Assembly (NCBI GenBank): GCA_015660965.1
Contig: JACTVG010000007.1
Coordinates: 42,357 to 106,356 of the forward strand
Origin: Methanoregulaceae archaeon
GTDB taxonomy: Archaea; Halobacteriota; Methanomicrobia; Methanomicrobiales; Methanospirillaceae
Length of the DNA stretch: 64,000 bases
Direction: 5' to 3'
Every line of letters begins with the position of its first letter. Within the stretch, counting starts at the first letter, position 1. Both the position numbers and the translations under genes were made by a program. This document shows, in pieces, positions 28,067 to 36,670 of this stretch. Under the pieces are notes generated by a model, which made no database searches, was not told where the DNA came from, and saw nothing but the letters and a program-made list of their open reading frames with translations.

Positions 28067-29353
28067 ATGAAACGACCGGTCCTGCAAGTGGCACTTGATC
28101 TCACTGAATTGAGCCGTGCTATACAGATTGCTGATGAAGCAGTGAGTGGGGGGGCGGATTGGATAGAAGCAGGAACCCCGTTGATAAAAAGTGAAGGGAT
28201 GCAGGCTGTCCGGGCACTCAAAGCACATTTTCCCGACCATGCCATTATTGCCGACATGAAGATTGCAGACACGGGAACTCTTGAGGTAGAAATGGCTGCA
28301 AAAGCTGGTGCCGGATTTATCTGTTTACTTGCGGATGCTGATGACTCCGTTATTGCTGAGGCGGTACGAGCTGCACATCTCTATGGTGTCAAACTGATGG
28401 CGGATCTGATTAATACTCCTAAGCCGGTTCGCCGTGCTAAACAGCTCGAATCAATGGGTGTTGATATCATCATAGCCCATGTCGGCATTGACCAGCAGAT
28501 GATGGGAAAGAGCTCAATTGATCTCCTCTCCTCGATTTCTGAAGAGGTTACAGTTCCTATCGCTGTCGCAGGTGGGCTAGATGCAGTAACAGCAGCACAA
28601 GCGGTACAACACGGTGCCTCAATAATTATCGTAGGTGGAGCAATCATACGATCAGCGGATGTAACTGCATCTACCCTTGCAATTAAGAACGCAATCGACA
28701 ATCCCCCGATTCAAAAAGTTCAGAAAATCTCTCTAGATGATAAAATCCGAGAAATTTTTTTAAAGGTTTCTTCACCGAACATTTCTGATGCGATGCACAG
28801 AAAAGGTGCAATGGAAGGAATTCTGTCTATCTGTGGCGATGTGAAAATGGTAGGAAAGGCAGTAACCGTTCAAACCTTCGCTGGTGACTGGGCAAAACCC
28901 GTGGAAGCTATTGATGTCGCTTCAGCAGGTGATGTGATTGTCATCAATAACGATGGTGCAACCCATATTGCACCGTGGGGGGAATTGGCAACATTGAGCT
29001 GTATAAAAAAAGGGATTGCCGGGGTTGTTATAGATGGTGCCGTGAGAGATGTTGATGATATCCGTAAAACGAAGTTTCCACTCTTTGCAAAAGCGATCGT
29101 CCCAAATGCAGGTGAGCCAAAAGGGTTTGGCGAAATCAATGCCGAGATTCGATGTGCAGGCCAAGTTGTAAATCCAGGGGATTGGATTGTTGGGGATGAA
29201 AGTGGTGTCGTTGTGATTCTGAAAGAGCGTGCCTATGAGATTGCCCGGCGTGCATTAGAGGTTCAGAAAAATGAGGAACGAATCAGAGAAGAGATTCGAC
29301 GCGGTAGTACACTTTCACAGGTTGCTGATTTGATAAAATGGGAAAAGAAGTGA
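28067..29353 (+). CDS. Bifunctional 3-hexulose-6-phosphate synthase / RraA-like protein
   Basis: A 428-residue fusion. Residues 1-210 are an orotidine-decarboxylase-fold Hps domain: [39 protein letters not shown] and a C-terminal VAGGLDA and IIIVGGAII phosphate site. Residues about 225-420 are an RraA/MenG-like domain ([47 protein letters not shown]). Hps condenses formaldehyde with ribulose 5-phosphate or runs in reverse to make ribulose 5-phosphate; methanogens use the latter for pentose supply. The RraA-like half may be an aldolase or a decarboxylase rather than a ribonuclease inhibitor. Methanogens commonly encode this fusion. Confidence 0.9.
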   Translation: MKRPVLQVALDLTELSRAIQIADEAVSGGADWIEAGTPLIKSEGMQAVRALKAHFPDHAIIADMKIADTGTLEVEMAAKAGAGFICLLADADDSVIAEAVRAAHLYGVKLMADLINTPKPVRRAKQLESMGVDIIIAHVGIDQQMMGKSSIDLLSSISEEVTVPIAVAGGLDAVTAAQAVQHGASIIIVGGAIIRSADVTASTLAIKNAIDNPPIQKVQKISLDDKIREIFLKVSSPNISDAMHRKGAMEGILSICGDVKMVGKAVTVQTFAGDWAKPVEAIDVASAGDVIVINNDGATHIAPWGELATLSCIKKGIAGVVIDGAVRDVDDIRKTKFPLFAKAIVPNAGEPKGFGEINAEIRCAGQVVNPGDWIVGDESGVVVILKERAYEIARRALEVQKNEERIREEIRRGSTLSQVADLIKWEKK

Positions 29354-29361
29354 TTATTCTT

Positions 29362-29796
29362 TTAATGGAAGACCGAACTCTCAATAAGTGTTGCCCCGGA
29401 TTTTGAAATCTTCTCAATTGCATCAATAACTTGATCGACACGTAATATGAGGACAGCACCCTCTTTTCCTGAATATGCATACGAGTATTCAATATTGATG
29501 TTTGCATCGCCAAGCATCTTGGCGATCTCATAGAGTCCACCCGGTCGGTCCTCCATACGAACAGCTATCACATCAGTAAACGCGACATTGAATCCGATCG
29601 ATGATAATTTCTTGTATGCCTTATCGGGTTGGTCAACCAATGCTCGCACCACACCAAACCCGTTCGCTTCAGCAATGGAGAACGCGAGTATATTGACCTT
29701 CTCTTCTCCCAGGGCATGAGCAATAGCTGCAAGTCGCCCGGGTCGGTTTTCAGAAAACACCGATATCTGTTTAATTACATATTTTTTTACGTCCAT
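29362..29796 (-). CDS. Tandem ACT-domain protein
   Basis: A 144-residue protein made of two ACT domains: KQISVFSENRPGRLAAIAHAL at the start and TDVIAVRMEDRPGGLYEIAKML near residue 75. ACT pairs bind amino acids allosterically. It overlaps the stop of the upstream paaK gene by one base (TAATG), so it is the third gene of a paaK-paaK-ACT operon and probably senses aromatic amino acids for these ligases. Confidence 0.88.
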   Translation of the reverse strand: MDVKKYVIKQISVFSENRPGRLAAIAHALGEEKVNILAFSIAEANGFGVVRALVDQPDKAYKKLSSIGFNVAFTDVIAVRMEDRPGGLYEIAKMLGDANINIEYSYAYSGKEGAVLILRVDQVIDAIEKISKSGATLIESSVFH

Positions 29797-31097
29797 TACA
29801 ATGACCTCTTATCAATCACTCTCTTTGCCTTCCCTTCAAATCGCGGCAACGAACCCGTTTCCACGAGTTCCACATTTACGTTCACGTTTAGTGCGTTGCG
29901 TAACTTGTGTTCGACTGTCTCTCTAACAAGCATGAGATCAGTTATTTTGTCAGACATCGATTCCTTGTTCAATTCAACCCTGACAAGCATATCATCGAGT
30001 GCCCCTTTACGATCGACAACGATCTGGAAGTGTTGTCCAACTCCTGGGATCGCCATAAGGGCATACTCGACCTGTGATGGGAAGACGTTAATGCCCCGTA
30101 TGATGAGCATGTCATCGACCCTTCCTTGAATTCGCTCGACACGAGGATGGGCTCTCCCGCACCCGCAAACCTCATCATTCAGTTGCGTGATATCACCAAT
30201 CCGGAATCGAATCATTGGCATTGCCTCTTTTTGAAGGATCGTAACAGTAAGTTCTCCTCGCTCGCCAGGTTCAAGTTGTTCACCAGACTTCGGATCGACA
30301 ATTTCCACGAGTGCAAGGTCCGACCACACATGGAATCCTTTCTGTTCTGAGCATTCGGTAAACATCGGACCTGACAGTTCGCTGGTACCATAAATATCGT
30401 ATGCTTTGATTCCCAACCAATCTTCCATCCGGATTCTCATCCTTTCAGTCCATGGTTCAGCACCGAGAATACCCACTCGCAATTTAGTATCTTTTTTAAT
30501 TGAAACCCCCATTTTCTCGGCAACTTCTCCCATGTGAAGGAGGTAAGAGGGGGTACAGGCAATTGCTGTTGCACGAAGGTCCTGCATAAGTTCGATTTGT
30601 CGTTCTGTGTTACCTACACTTGTTGGAATTACTGTTGCTCCTATCTTTTCAGCACCATAGTGCAACCCTAACCCTCCGGTAAACAGACCGTATCCGTAAC
30701 TGACCTGCATCACATCTCCCCGTCCTAACCCTACCGAAGTCAATGCCCGGGCGAGTGAGGTTGTCCAGTTGTTAAGGTCATTCTGGGTATACCCAACAAC
30801 CGTCGGCTTTCCTGTTGTTCCCGAAGAGACATGGTAGCGGACCAGTTCTTCTTGTGATGCCATGAAGATCTTGTCAGGATAAGAATCACGCAAATCGCGT
30901 TTAAACATGAATGGAAGTTTTATCACATCGGAAAGTTCCCGAATATCATCAGGATGCACTTTTTGCTCTTTCATCCTGTTGTGGTAGAAAGGAGAAAAGC
31001 TATAAAGTTGGTTCACGAGATTTTTTAATAACTTATATTGCATCTGGTGAAGTTCTGATTTTGGCATTTCCTCGATATGAGGATCCCACGATTTCAT
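29796..31097 (-). CDS. paaK: Phenylacetate--CoA ligase
   Basis: A 433-residue AMP-forming ligase. The P-loop SSGTTGKPTVVGYTQ (about 91-105), YGTSELSGP in the middle and the C-terminal RIQGRVDDMLIIRGINVFPSQVE hinge are all present. In methanogens, aryl acids are activated by such ligases and then reductively carboxylated by indolepyruvate ferredoxin oxidoreductase to rebuild aromatic amino acids; IorAB is not in this window. It overlaps the second paralogue by ATGA and is about as long. Confidence 0.92.
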   Translation of the reverse strand: MKSWDPHIEEMPKSELHQMQYKLLKNLVNQLYSFSPFYHNRMKEQKVHPDDIRELSDVIKLPFMFKRDLRDSYPDKIFMASQEELVRYHVSSGTTGKPTVVGYTQNDLNNWTTSLARALTSVGLGRGDVMQVSYGYGLFTGGLGLHYGAEKIGATVIPTSVGNTERQIELMQDLRATAIACTPSYLLHMGEVAEKMGVSIKKDTKLRVGILGAEPWTERMRIRMEDWLGIKAYDIYGTSELSGPMFTECSEQKGFHVWSDLALVEIVDPKSGEQLEPGERGELTVTILQKEAMPMIRFRIGDITQLNDEVCGCGRAHPRVERIQGRVDDMLIIRGINVFPSQVEYALMAIPGVGQHFQIVVDRKGALDDMLVRVELNKESMSDKITDLMLVRETVEHKLRNALNVNVNVELVETGSLPRFEGKAKRVIDKRSL

Positions 31098-32386
31098 ATT
31101 TTATCCCCTCTTTGGTCAATAACGCGTTTAGCTTTACCTTCGAAACGGGGGAGCGAACCCGGTTCAACAAGCTTTACCGTTGTTCGGAGATCTAGTGCAT
31201 CCCCAAGTTCCTTAACAACTTTCTTCTGGATCCTTGTAAGATCCGCAAGCTCCCCACTGAAATAGCCCCTATTGATCTCTACGTCTACTGTCATCTCATC
31301 CAAATGATTTACTCTATCCACATAGACCATAAACTGATTGCCCACTTCTGGAATTTTTAGAAGTACATGCTCTATCTGCGAGGGGAAAACATTAATGCCG
31401 CGAATGACCAGCATATCATCGCTTCGACCGGTGATTCGTGCAATCTTTTGACCTCGCTTGCAGACACAATCATCCTCGATCTTCATTGTAATATCTCCTA
31501 TACGATACCGAAGGAGTGGCATAGCCTCTTTCACGAGCGGTGTCACGACAAGTTCACCGCGTTCTCCATCTCCAAGTTGTTCGCCGGTTTGTGGGTTTAT
31601 GATCTCAACCAGAAAAACGTCATGCCAAATATGCAACCCATTCCTTTCTGGGCACTCGAATGCAACGCCCGGTCCGAAAAGCTCTGAAAGGCCATACGAG
31701 TCATAGGCAGTAATCTCAAGACGATTTTCAAGGGACTTACGCATTGTCTCAGACCAAGATTCAGCACCAAAGATGCCGGTCTTTAGACTATCAAGTGAGA
31801 CATGCATCTCTTCAGCGACTTCTGAGAGGTGCATCGCATAGCTAGGAGTGCAATGAATGGTTGTTACTCCAAAATCTTTCATCGTCTCGATTTGGCGTTT
31901 GGTATTTCCTGTCGCACTCGGAATTACGGTCATTCCAATTTTTTCAGCGCCATAATGGAATCCTAAACCACCAGTGAACATACCGTAATTGACCATGTTC
32001 TGGAATACGTCATCGTCAGTTATACCAACCATCGTCATGTTTCGTGCGATCAAATCTGCCCATGTATCTAAATCCTTTCGAGTATACCCAACAACAGTCG
32101 GTTTTCCTGTCGTGCCAGAAGTTGTGTGAATTCTTACTACTTTCTTTAATGGTACAGCTAAAAACCCAAATGGATATCCATCTCGTAAATCTTGTTTTCT
32201 TGTAAAAGGGATCTTCTGAATATCATCCAATGTTTTAATGTCCTCAGGCCGGATATTATTTTCTGCAAGTCGTTTTTTGTAAAACTCGACTTTTTGCGAT
32301 TGGCGAATCGTTTGTTTCAGACGCTTAAGTTGAAGCGCCTCCAATTTCTCTCCCTTAAGAGTCTCATTTTTTTTGTCCCAGAACAT
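31094..32386 (-). CDS. paaK: Phenylacetate--CoA ligase, second paralogue
   Basis: A 430-residue AMP-forming ligase, same architecture as its neighbour: TSGTTGKPTVVGYTR, YGLSELFGPG and ITGRSDDMLVIRGINVFPSQIE. The two copies share motifs but differ widely elsewhere, so the duplication is old and the substrates (for example phenylacetate versus indoleacetate or a hydroxyphenylacetate) may differ. It is the first gene of the operon and overlaps the next by four bases. Confidence 0.92.
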   Translation of the reverse strand: MFWDKKNETLKGEKLEALQLKRLKQTIRQSQKVEFYKKRLAENNIRPEDIKTLDDIQKIPFTRKQDLRDGYPFGFLAVPLKKVVRIHTTSGTTGKPTVVGYTRKDLDTWADLIARNMTMVGITDDDVFQNMVNYGMFTGGLGFHYGAEKIGMTVIPSATGNTKRQIETMKDFGVTTIHCTPSYAMHLSEVAEEMHVSLDSLKTGIFGAESWSETMRKSLENRLEITAYDSYGLSELFGPGVAFECPERNGLHIWHDVFLVEIINPQTGEQLGDGERGELVVTPLVKEAMPLLRYRIGDITMKIEDDCVCKRGQKIARITGRSDDMLVIRGINVFPSQIEHVLLKIPEVGNQFMVYVDRVNHLDEMTVDVEINRGYFSGELADLTRIQKKVVKELGDALDLRTTVKLVEPGSLPRFEGKAKRVIDQRGDKI

Positions 32387-32825
32387 TTGTCACCTCTATA
32401 AAGATAAGGTGAAGTTACACCTATTGGCGGATCTCGTTTGAATAATAAACTCTCCGCAATTGACGAAACAAATAATCATGGCAATCTCTTGATTTAAACC
32501 GGGAATTCCATCGCATGAAGTATCAGTACATACTCTTGCGAGATAGAAAAGCATTGTCATGCGATAGCATGGCAAGGGAATTTCAGACGGAGAAGAAGAT
32601 ACTCACATTTGCAAATAATCACTTTTAATTTTGAACACGTTTATGTTGACAAAAACTCTAAGATTTTTAAAATTTTTCAAGTATCAATCAACAAGTCTAA
32701 AATCGAACACACGTATTTTGTTCATATTGCTTAAAATACAAATTTAATAATTCGAATGATGAAAATTCAAGTACTGAGTCTTTAATATTTGGTAATCATA
32801 TGTCATAGATCAGTACGGTGTAAGT
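32387..32825. other. 439-base divergent intergenic region
   Basis: AT-rich spacer between paaK (minus) and the metallo-hydrolase (plus). It contains CATGC-GATA-GCATG (32562-32575), a small palindrome, and several TATA-like stretches (TTTTTAAAATTTTT near 32666, TTTAATATTT near 32782). I found no convincing reading frame, tRNA or repeat array. Confidence 0.4.
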
Positions 32826-33500
32826 ATGGAACTTATTCCAGGAGTTCATCAAGTCGACGGTGTAGTTGGAAATTGTTATATCATTATAGGCGATGGATTG
32901 ATACTTATCGATACAGGATTACCCAACAAGACCCAAAAAATTTTAGATTACCTTAAAAATACACTTGACTGCATACCATCCGATATTGAGACCATCATAT
33001 TGACCCATTATCATCTCGATCATAGTGGAAATGCATATGAACTCTGGGATAGTTCAGGCGCAAAAATTGCAATTCATGCTGATGATGCAGGGTATATCTC
33101 AGGAGAAGTTCCAATGCCCGGTCCTGGGGGGATATGGGGGTTAATTTACAGTATTTTTAAAATATTTTTTAAATTCAAACCTGTTCAACCTGACATTCTT
33201 CTCCATGACAATGATAAAATTGCAGGTATGACCTGCATTCATACGCCGGGACACACCCCCGGGAGTATCTGTTTGTATGATCCAAAATTTGACATTTTAT
33301 TCGTTGGAGATACCATTCGGAATATAGATGGGCATCTTGAAGCCCCTCCAGCAAAATTCTCGAGAAATATGGATCAGGTAAAACAATCCATTCAAAAAAT
33401 CGCGAAATTGGATTTTAATATCATGCTCAGTGGACACGGAACGCCCGTCATGCGTGATGCATCAATAAAAGTTAGGGAATTCTCTGAATCATTGAAATGA
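32826..33500 (+). CDS. MBL-fold metallo-hydrolase
   Basis: A 224-residue beta-lactamase-fold hydrolase with THYHLDHSG (the two-metal HxHxDH motif, near residue 60), HTPGHTPGSICLY, FVGDTI and the final LSGHG. Substrate unknown; glyoxalase II-like and lactonase-like enzymes share this layout. The start is preceded by TCAGTACGGTGTAAGT, a weak Shine-Dalgarno. Monocistronic by spacing. Confidence 0.88.
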   Translation: MELIPGVHQVDGVVGNCYIIIGDGLILIDTGLPNKTQKILDYLKNTLDCIPSDIETIILTHYHLDHSGNAYELWDSSGAKIAIHADDAGYISGEVPMPGPGGIWGLIYSIFKIFFKFKPVQPDILLHDNDKIAGMTCIHTPGHTPGSICLYDPKFDILFVGDTIRNIDGHLEAPPAKFSRNMDQVKQSIQKIAKLDFNIMLSGHGTPVMRDASIKVREFSESLK

Positions 33501-33649
33501 ATATACGGACGAATTTTCCTATCATATCATTGAAAATTTTTTATTGGTTTTTGTGTCCTTTTTAGGACCGGTTGTTCGCAAAATAACGGTGTATTCACAG
33601 AAAATAACGACATAGTTATTAAAACGAAAAGGATAGTTTTTATGATAAT

Positions 33650-35086
33650 GTGACTTCTCAACCTTTTTATCAGCGGTTTAGATCATTTTTCCAGAAGAAA
33701 CCGCTCATGGAGTTGATCCAAGAATGCTCGACGCGTACAACATTAAAACGAGTACTGTCACCTATTGAACTTCTTCTTTTAGGAATTGGAGCAACGATCG
33801 GGGCTGGAATATTTGTTATTACTGGAATCGCCGCAGCAAATTATGCCGGTCCAGCGGTCGTACTCTCATTTGTAATATCTGGTATTGCTGCACTTTTTGC
33901 CGCGTTGTGTTATGTTGAACTCGCTTCAATGGTACCCTGTGCAGGAAGTGCGTATACCTATGCATATGCAGGTCTTGGAGAGATCTGGGCATGGATTATT
34001 GGTTGGGATATGATCCTAGAATATGCCTTTGCCATCTCTGCTGTTGCGGCAGGTTGGTCGGGGTATGTCAGCGAATTACTTAAAAATGCCGGATTTATGC
34101 TACCCACAGCATTTACGAATTCACCGCTTATACGAGGTGGCATCATCAATATTCCCGCGATATTCATCATCCTCGTTATTACTGGATTGCTGATACTCGG
34201 TGTCAAAGAAAGTGCCATGGTAAATAATGTGATTGTGCTTCTCAAGTTGGGTGTTATTTTTTTATTTCTCTATCTTGCTTTTGGACACATCAATGTCGCA
34301 AACTATACACCCTTCACCCCATATGGGTGGGGAGGAGTGTTCTCTGGTGCTGCAGTGGTTTTCTTTGCGTATATTGGGTTTGATGCCGTCACAACTGCAT
34401 CAGAGGAGATCGAAGATCCTCGTCGAAATATTCCAATCGGAATAATCGGTTGTGCTGTAGTCGTCATGATACTATACATCTCCGTCTCAGCAGTGCTAAC
34501 AGGTATTGTTCCCTATTATGCCCTTAAAAATACGGATGCTCCAATCTCTTTTGCACTCACTGCAATTGGAATATCGTGGGGTTCTGCACTTGTTTCCGTT
34601 GGAGCTATTGCTGGTCTCACCTCAGTTTTGTTAGTTAGTCTCTTTGGGCAGACTCGGATCTTCTTTGCGATGTCACGTGATGGTCTGCTGCCAAAGAGAT
34701 TCTCATACGTCCATCCTGTGTACCGAACACCGGTGACTATCACTCTTATAACTGGTTTTGCCACCGCTCTGATAGCTGGTCTTCTCCCGCTTCAAATAAT
34801 TGTGGAGCTCGTAAATATTGGGACTCTTTCCTCATTCATATTAGTAGCTATAACAGTCATGGTATTACGTCACACGCATCCAGATGCCCCCCGTCCATTC
34901 CACACGCCGTTTGTTCCGTTGGTCCCCATCATTTGTATGCTATTTTGTCTCGGTCTGATTACTGTATTGCCACTGGTCACCTTACTCCGTTTCATTGTAT
35001 GGATGGCAGTTGGGCTCTGTATTTACGTGCTCTTCAGTTCCAAACACAGTATACTTCGATCGGGAAAAATAACGATGCCTGAATAG
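33650..35086 (+). CDS. APC-superfamily amino acid permease
   Basis: A 478-residue, 12-helix transporter. The first helix has GIGATIGAGIFVITG, the substrate/ion-binding unwound helix of the APC fold; FFAYIGFDAVTTASEEIEDP in helix 6-7 and the cationic amino acid transporter-like ending fit YfnA/CAT relatives. GTG 33650 is the longest start; ATG 33707 (MELIQECS) is an alternative. Preceded by AAAAGGATAG. Confidence 0.9.
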   Translation: MTSQPFYQRFRSFFQKKPLMELIQECSTRTTLKRVLSPIELLLLGIGATIGAGIFVITGIAAANYAGPAVVLSFVISGIAALFAALCYVELASMVPCAGSAYTYAYAGLGEIWAWIIGWDMILEYAFAISAVAAGWSGYVSELLKNAGFMLPTAFTNSPLIRGGIINIPAIFIILVITGLLILGVKESAMVNNVIVLLKLGVIFLFLYLAFGHINVANYTPFTPYGWGGVFSGAAVVFFAYIGFDAVTTASEEIEDPRRNIPIGIIGCAVVVMILYISVSAVLTGIVPYYALKNTDAPISFALTAIGISWGSALVSVGAIAGLTSVLLVSLFGQTRIFFAMSRDGLLPKRFSYVHPVYRTPVTITLITGFATALIAGLLPLQIIVELVNIGTLSSFILVAITVMVLRHTHPDAPRPFHTPFVPLVPIICMLFCLGLITVLPLVTLLRFIVWMAVGLCIYVLFSSKHSILRSGKITMPE

Positions 35087-35233
35087 AACTGCAAATTCAA
35101 TTGATAAAAAATGGGGTCTCTCTCTATTTTTGAATTTTAATGATGTGGATCCTTATTGTAAAATTCTGTATACCCGTCGATATAGCGTAGAAGAATGATG
35201 AATAGTACACACTAAGTTTGTGTATAGCAATAT

Positions 35234-35491
35234 ATGGTTTATTCCCATCGAACGCATCTGTTTTCTTTCCTTGAATCAATGGCACAATTTCGAGTATTTT
35301 GTAAATCTGGCACTGAATTAGCGAGTTTTGATCTGTCTGACACAAATGGTAATAATCCCACTAATCGATATTTATTATTAAAAAGGATTGAAAACGATGA
35401 TTTAATCCGTGGGGAAGAAGGTAGATATGTAATATTACAACCGATGTTTTTTCGAGAAGGATGTCATCTAAAATCCCATGGTTTCTGGTAA
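35234..35491 (+). CDS. Small ORF overlapping the start of the solo cas1
   Basis: Up to 85 residues, or 70 from ATG 35279. The segment KRIENDDLIRGEEGRYVIL could be a small helix-turn-wing. It runs 31 bases into the cas1 frame, so if real it would be translationally coupled to cas1. There is no strong Shine-Dalgarno and codon choice gives no clear signal. I do not recognise a family; it may equally be a leader region. Confidence 0.35.
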   Translation: MVYSHRTHLFSFLESMAQFRVFCKSGTELASFDLSDTNGNNPTNRYLLLKRIENDDLIRGEEGRYVILQPMFFREGCHLKSHGFW

Positions 35492-36411
35492 GTGGTTTCG
35501 GCGCACACATCAAATCAAGTCCAACAAAACTTATCGTCCTCCAAAAAGACGGATCAAAGGAATATTCTATTGACCGTCTCAAACATCTCCTTATCGTTGG
35601 AGGCCATACCCTTCATACGTCTACTGTCAATCACCTTTTGAGACAGGGTATCTATATCTCTTTTTTTGAAGCTGATGGAACACCTGTTGGTATACTTCGT
35701 CCCTATGGCGATGACGCTCAGAGTTTGTTGCGCCCCCTTCAGATGGATGCTCACCGACACAAGTATGCAGTTATGCTTTCAGAAGGTTCAATCAAATCGC
35801 GTCTTTTCTTTCTTCAAAAACTCGAAGACTCAGTTAAAAACCCGTTGTTCTATGAAGGAGAGCTTCAGGTTATCCAAAACGCACTCGACGAATTGGAGTA
35901 TTTGATTAAATTAGATGAGGTCAGACGGCTTCACCGATTGATCTCCGATATGTATTACGAGATCATTTCCAGAGCACTTCCATCTGAATTAGGATTTAAG
36001 CAAAGGAAAATTCGGCTTCAACGCGACCCAGTGAACGCAATGCTCTCTATTGGGTATGCAATGCTTTACGGGAATTGCAGCGTTTCAATTCTCGGTTGTC
36101 ATTTAGACCCAGATATTGGCATCCTCCATGAAGGGCAAGGTGGATTAGTACAAGACATTATTGAACCGCAAAAAGCAAGTATGATCGATAGTCCTGTTAT
36201 CAGTTTTGCATCCGAAAAATTGACTTCGGATGATTATGAAATAAGTGCCGATCGTTGTTTACTTTCTAACGAAGTAGTACAGCAATTAATCAACGTTTTT
36301 AAAAAATCTATCCAAACCGATCGTATTGATCAACAGGTGTATCTATTCTCGGAAGCCCTCCAGAATCATGAAGAGTTCAAAGTCCTGTACGAAGCCGGCT
36401 ATTTCCTTTAA
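35461..36411 (+). CDS. cas1: Solo Cas1-family protein (outside any CRISPR locus)
   Basis: A 316-residue Cas1 integrase homologue. The N-terminal beta domain (FLVSGFGAHIKS, LLIVGGHTLHT) is followed by the helical catalytic domain with DPVNAMLSIGYAML (189-202). Metal ligands present are H223 in GILH, D232 in VQD and E235. An ungapped match of residues 151-174 to the Cas1 motif L-x-E-x-R-x-x-E-G puts H158 where the first catalytic Glu belongs. No cas2, other cas gene or repeat array is nearby and no family B polymerase, so it is neither an adaptation module nor a casposon. ATG 35461 is the only start in its frame after a stop near 35421. It converges on acyP with a 35-base overlap. Confidence 0.87.
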   Translation: MSSKIPWFLVSGFGAHIKSSPTKLIVLQKDGSKEYSIDRLKHLLIVGGHTLHTSTVNHLLRQGIYISFFEADGTPVGILRPYGDDAQSLLRPLQMDAHRHKYAVMLSEGSIKSRLFFLQKLEDSVKNPLFYEGELQVIQNALDELEYLIKLDEVRRLHRLISDMYYEIISRALPSELGFKQRKIRLQRDPVNAMLSIGYAMLYGNCSVSILGCHLDPDIGILHEGQGGLVQDIIEPQKASMIDSPVISFASEKLTSDDYEISADRCLLSNEVVQQLINVFKKSIQTDRIDQQVYLFSEALQNHEEFKVLYEAGYFL

Positions 36412-36670
36412 TGATAGAAAAATCGTCAAATTGTTTTAAATTTACATCAGTTATGCGAACATCTCTAACCGATACACGCGGACAACCATAGAGCATTGAT
36501 ATAAATTTCTCTAAAACAATCGGCTCTCCTGTCGCATAAACTTGGACTCGACCATCTGGAAGATTCATTACCATTCCTCTAATATTCATATCGGTAGCAA
36601 TTCGACGAATACACGCTCTGAATCCTACACTTTGTACTCTTCCAGAGATGAAGAGTTGAAGTGTCTTCAT
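36377..36670 (-). CDS. acyP: Acylphosphatase
   Basis: A 97-residue enzyme hydrolysing acyl phosphates. The substrate-binding loop GRVQSVGFR holds R18, and the catalytic asparagine is N36 in GMVMNLPDGRV. It is coupled by ATGA overlap to the large solenoid gene upstream, and its 3' end overlaps the convergent cas1 3' end by 35 bases, a tight arrangement that would limit independent loss of either. Confidence 0.93.
   Translation of the reverse strand: MKTLQLFISGRVQSVGFRACIRRIATDMNIRGMVMNLPDGRVQVYATGEPIVLEKFISMLYGCPRVSVRDVRITDVNLKQFDDFSIIKGNSRLRTGL

Noticed and set aside
27955..28098. A 47-codon hydrophobic frame overlapping the Hps start
   Set aside because: It lies in the promoter region of the Hps-RraA gene, has no Shine-Dalgarno and overlaps the well-supported gene start.
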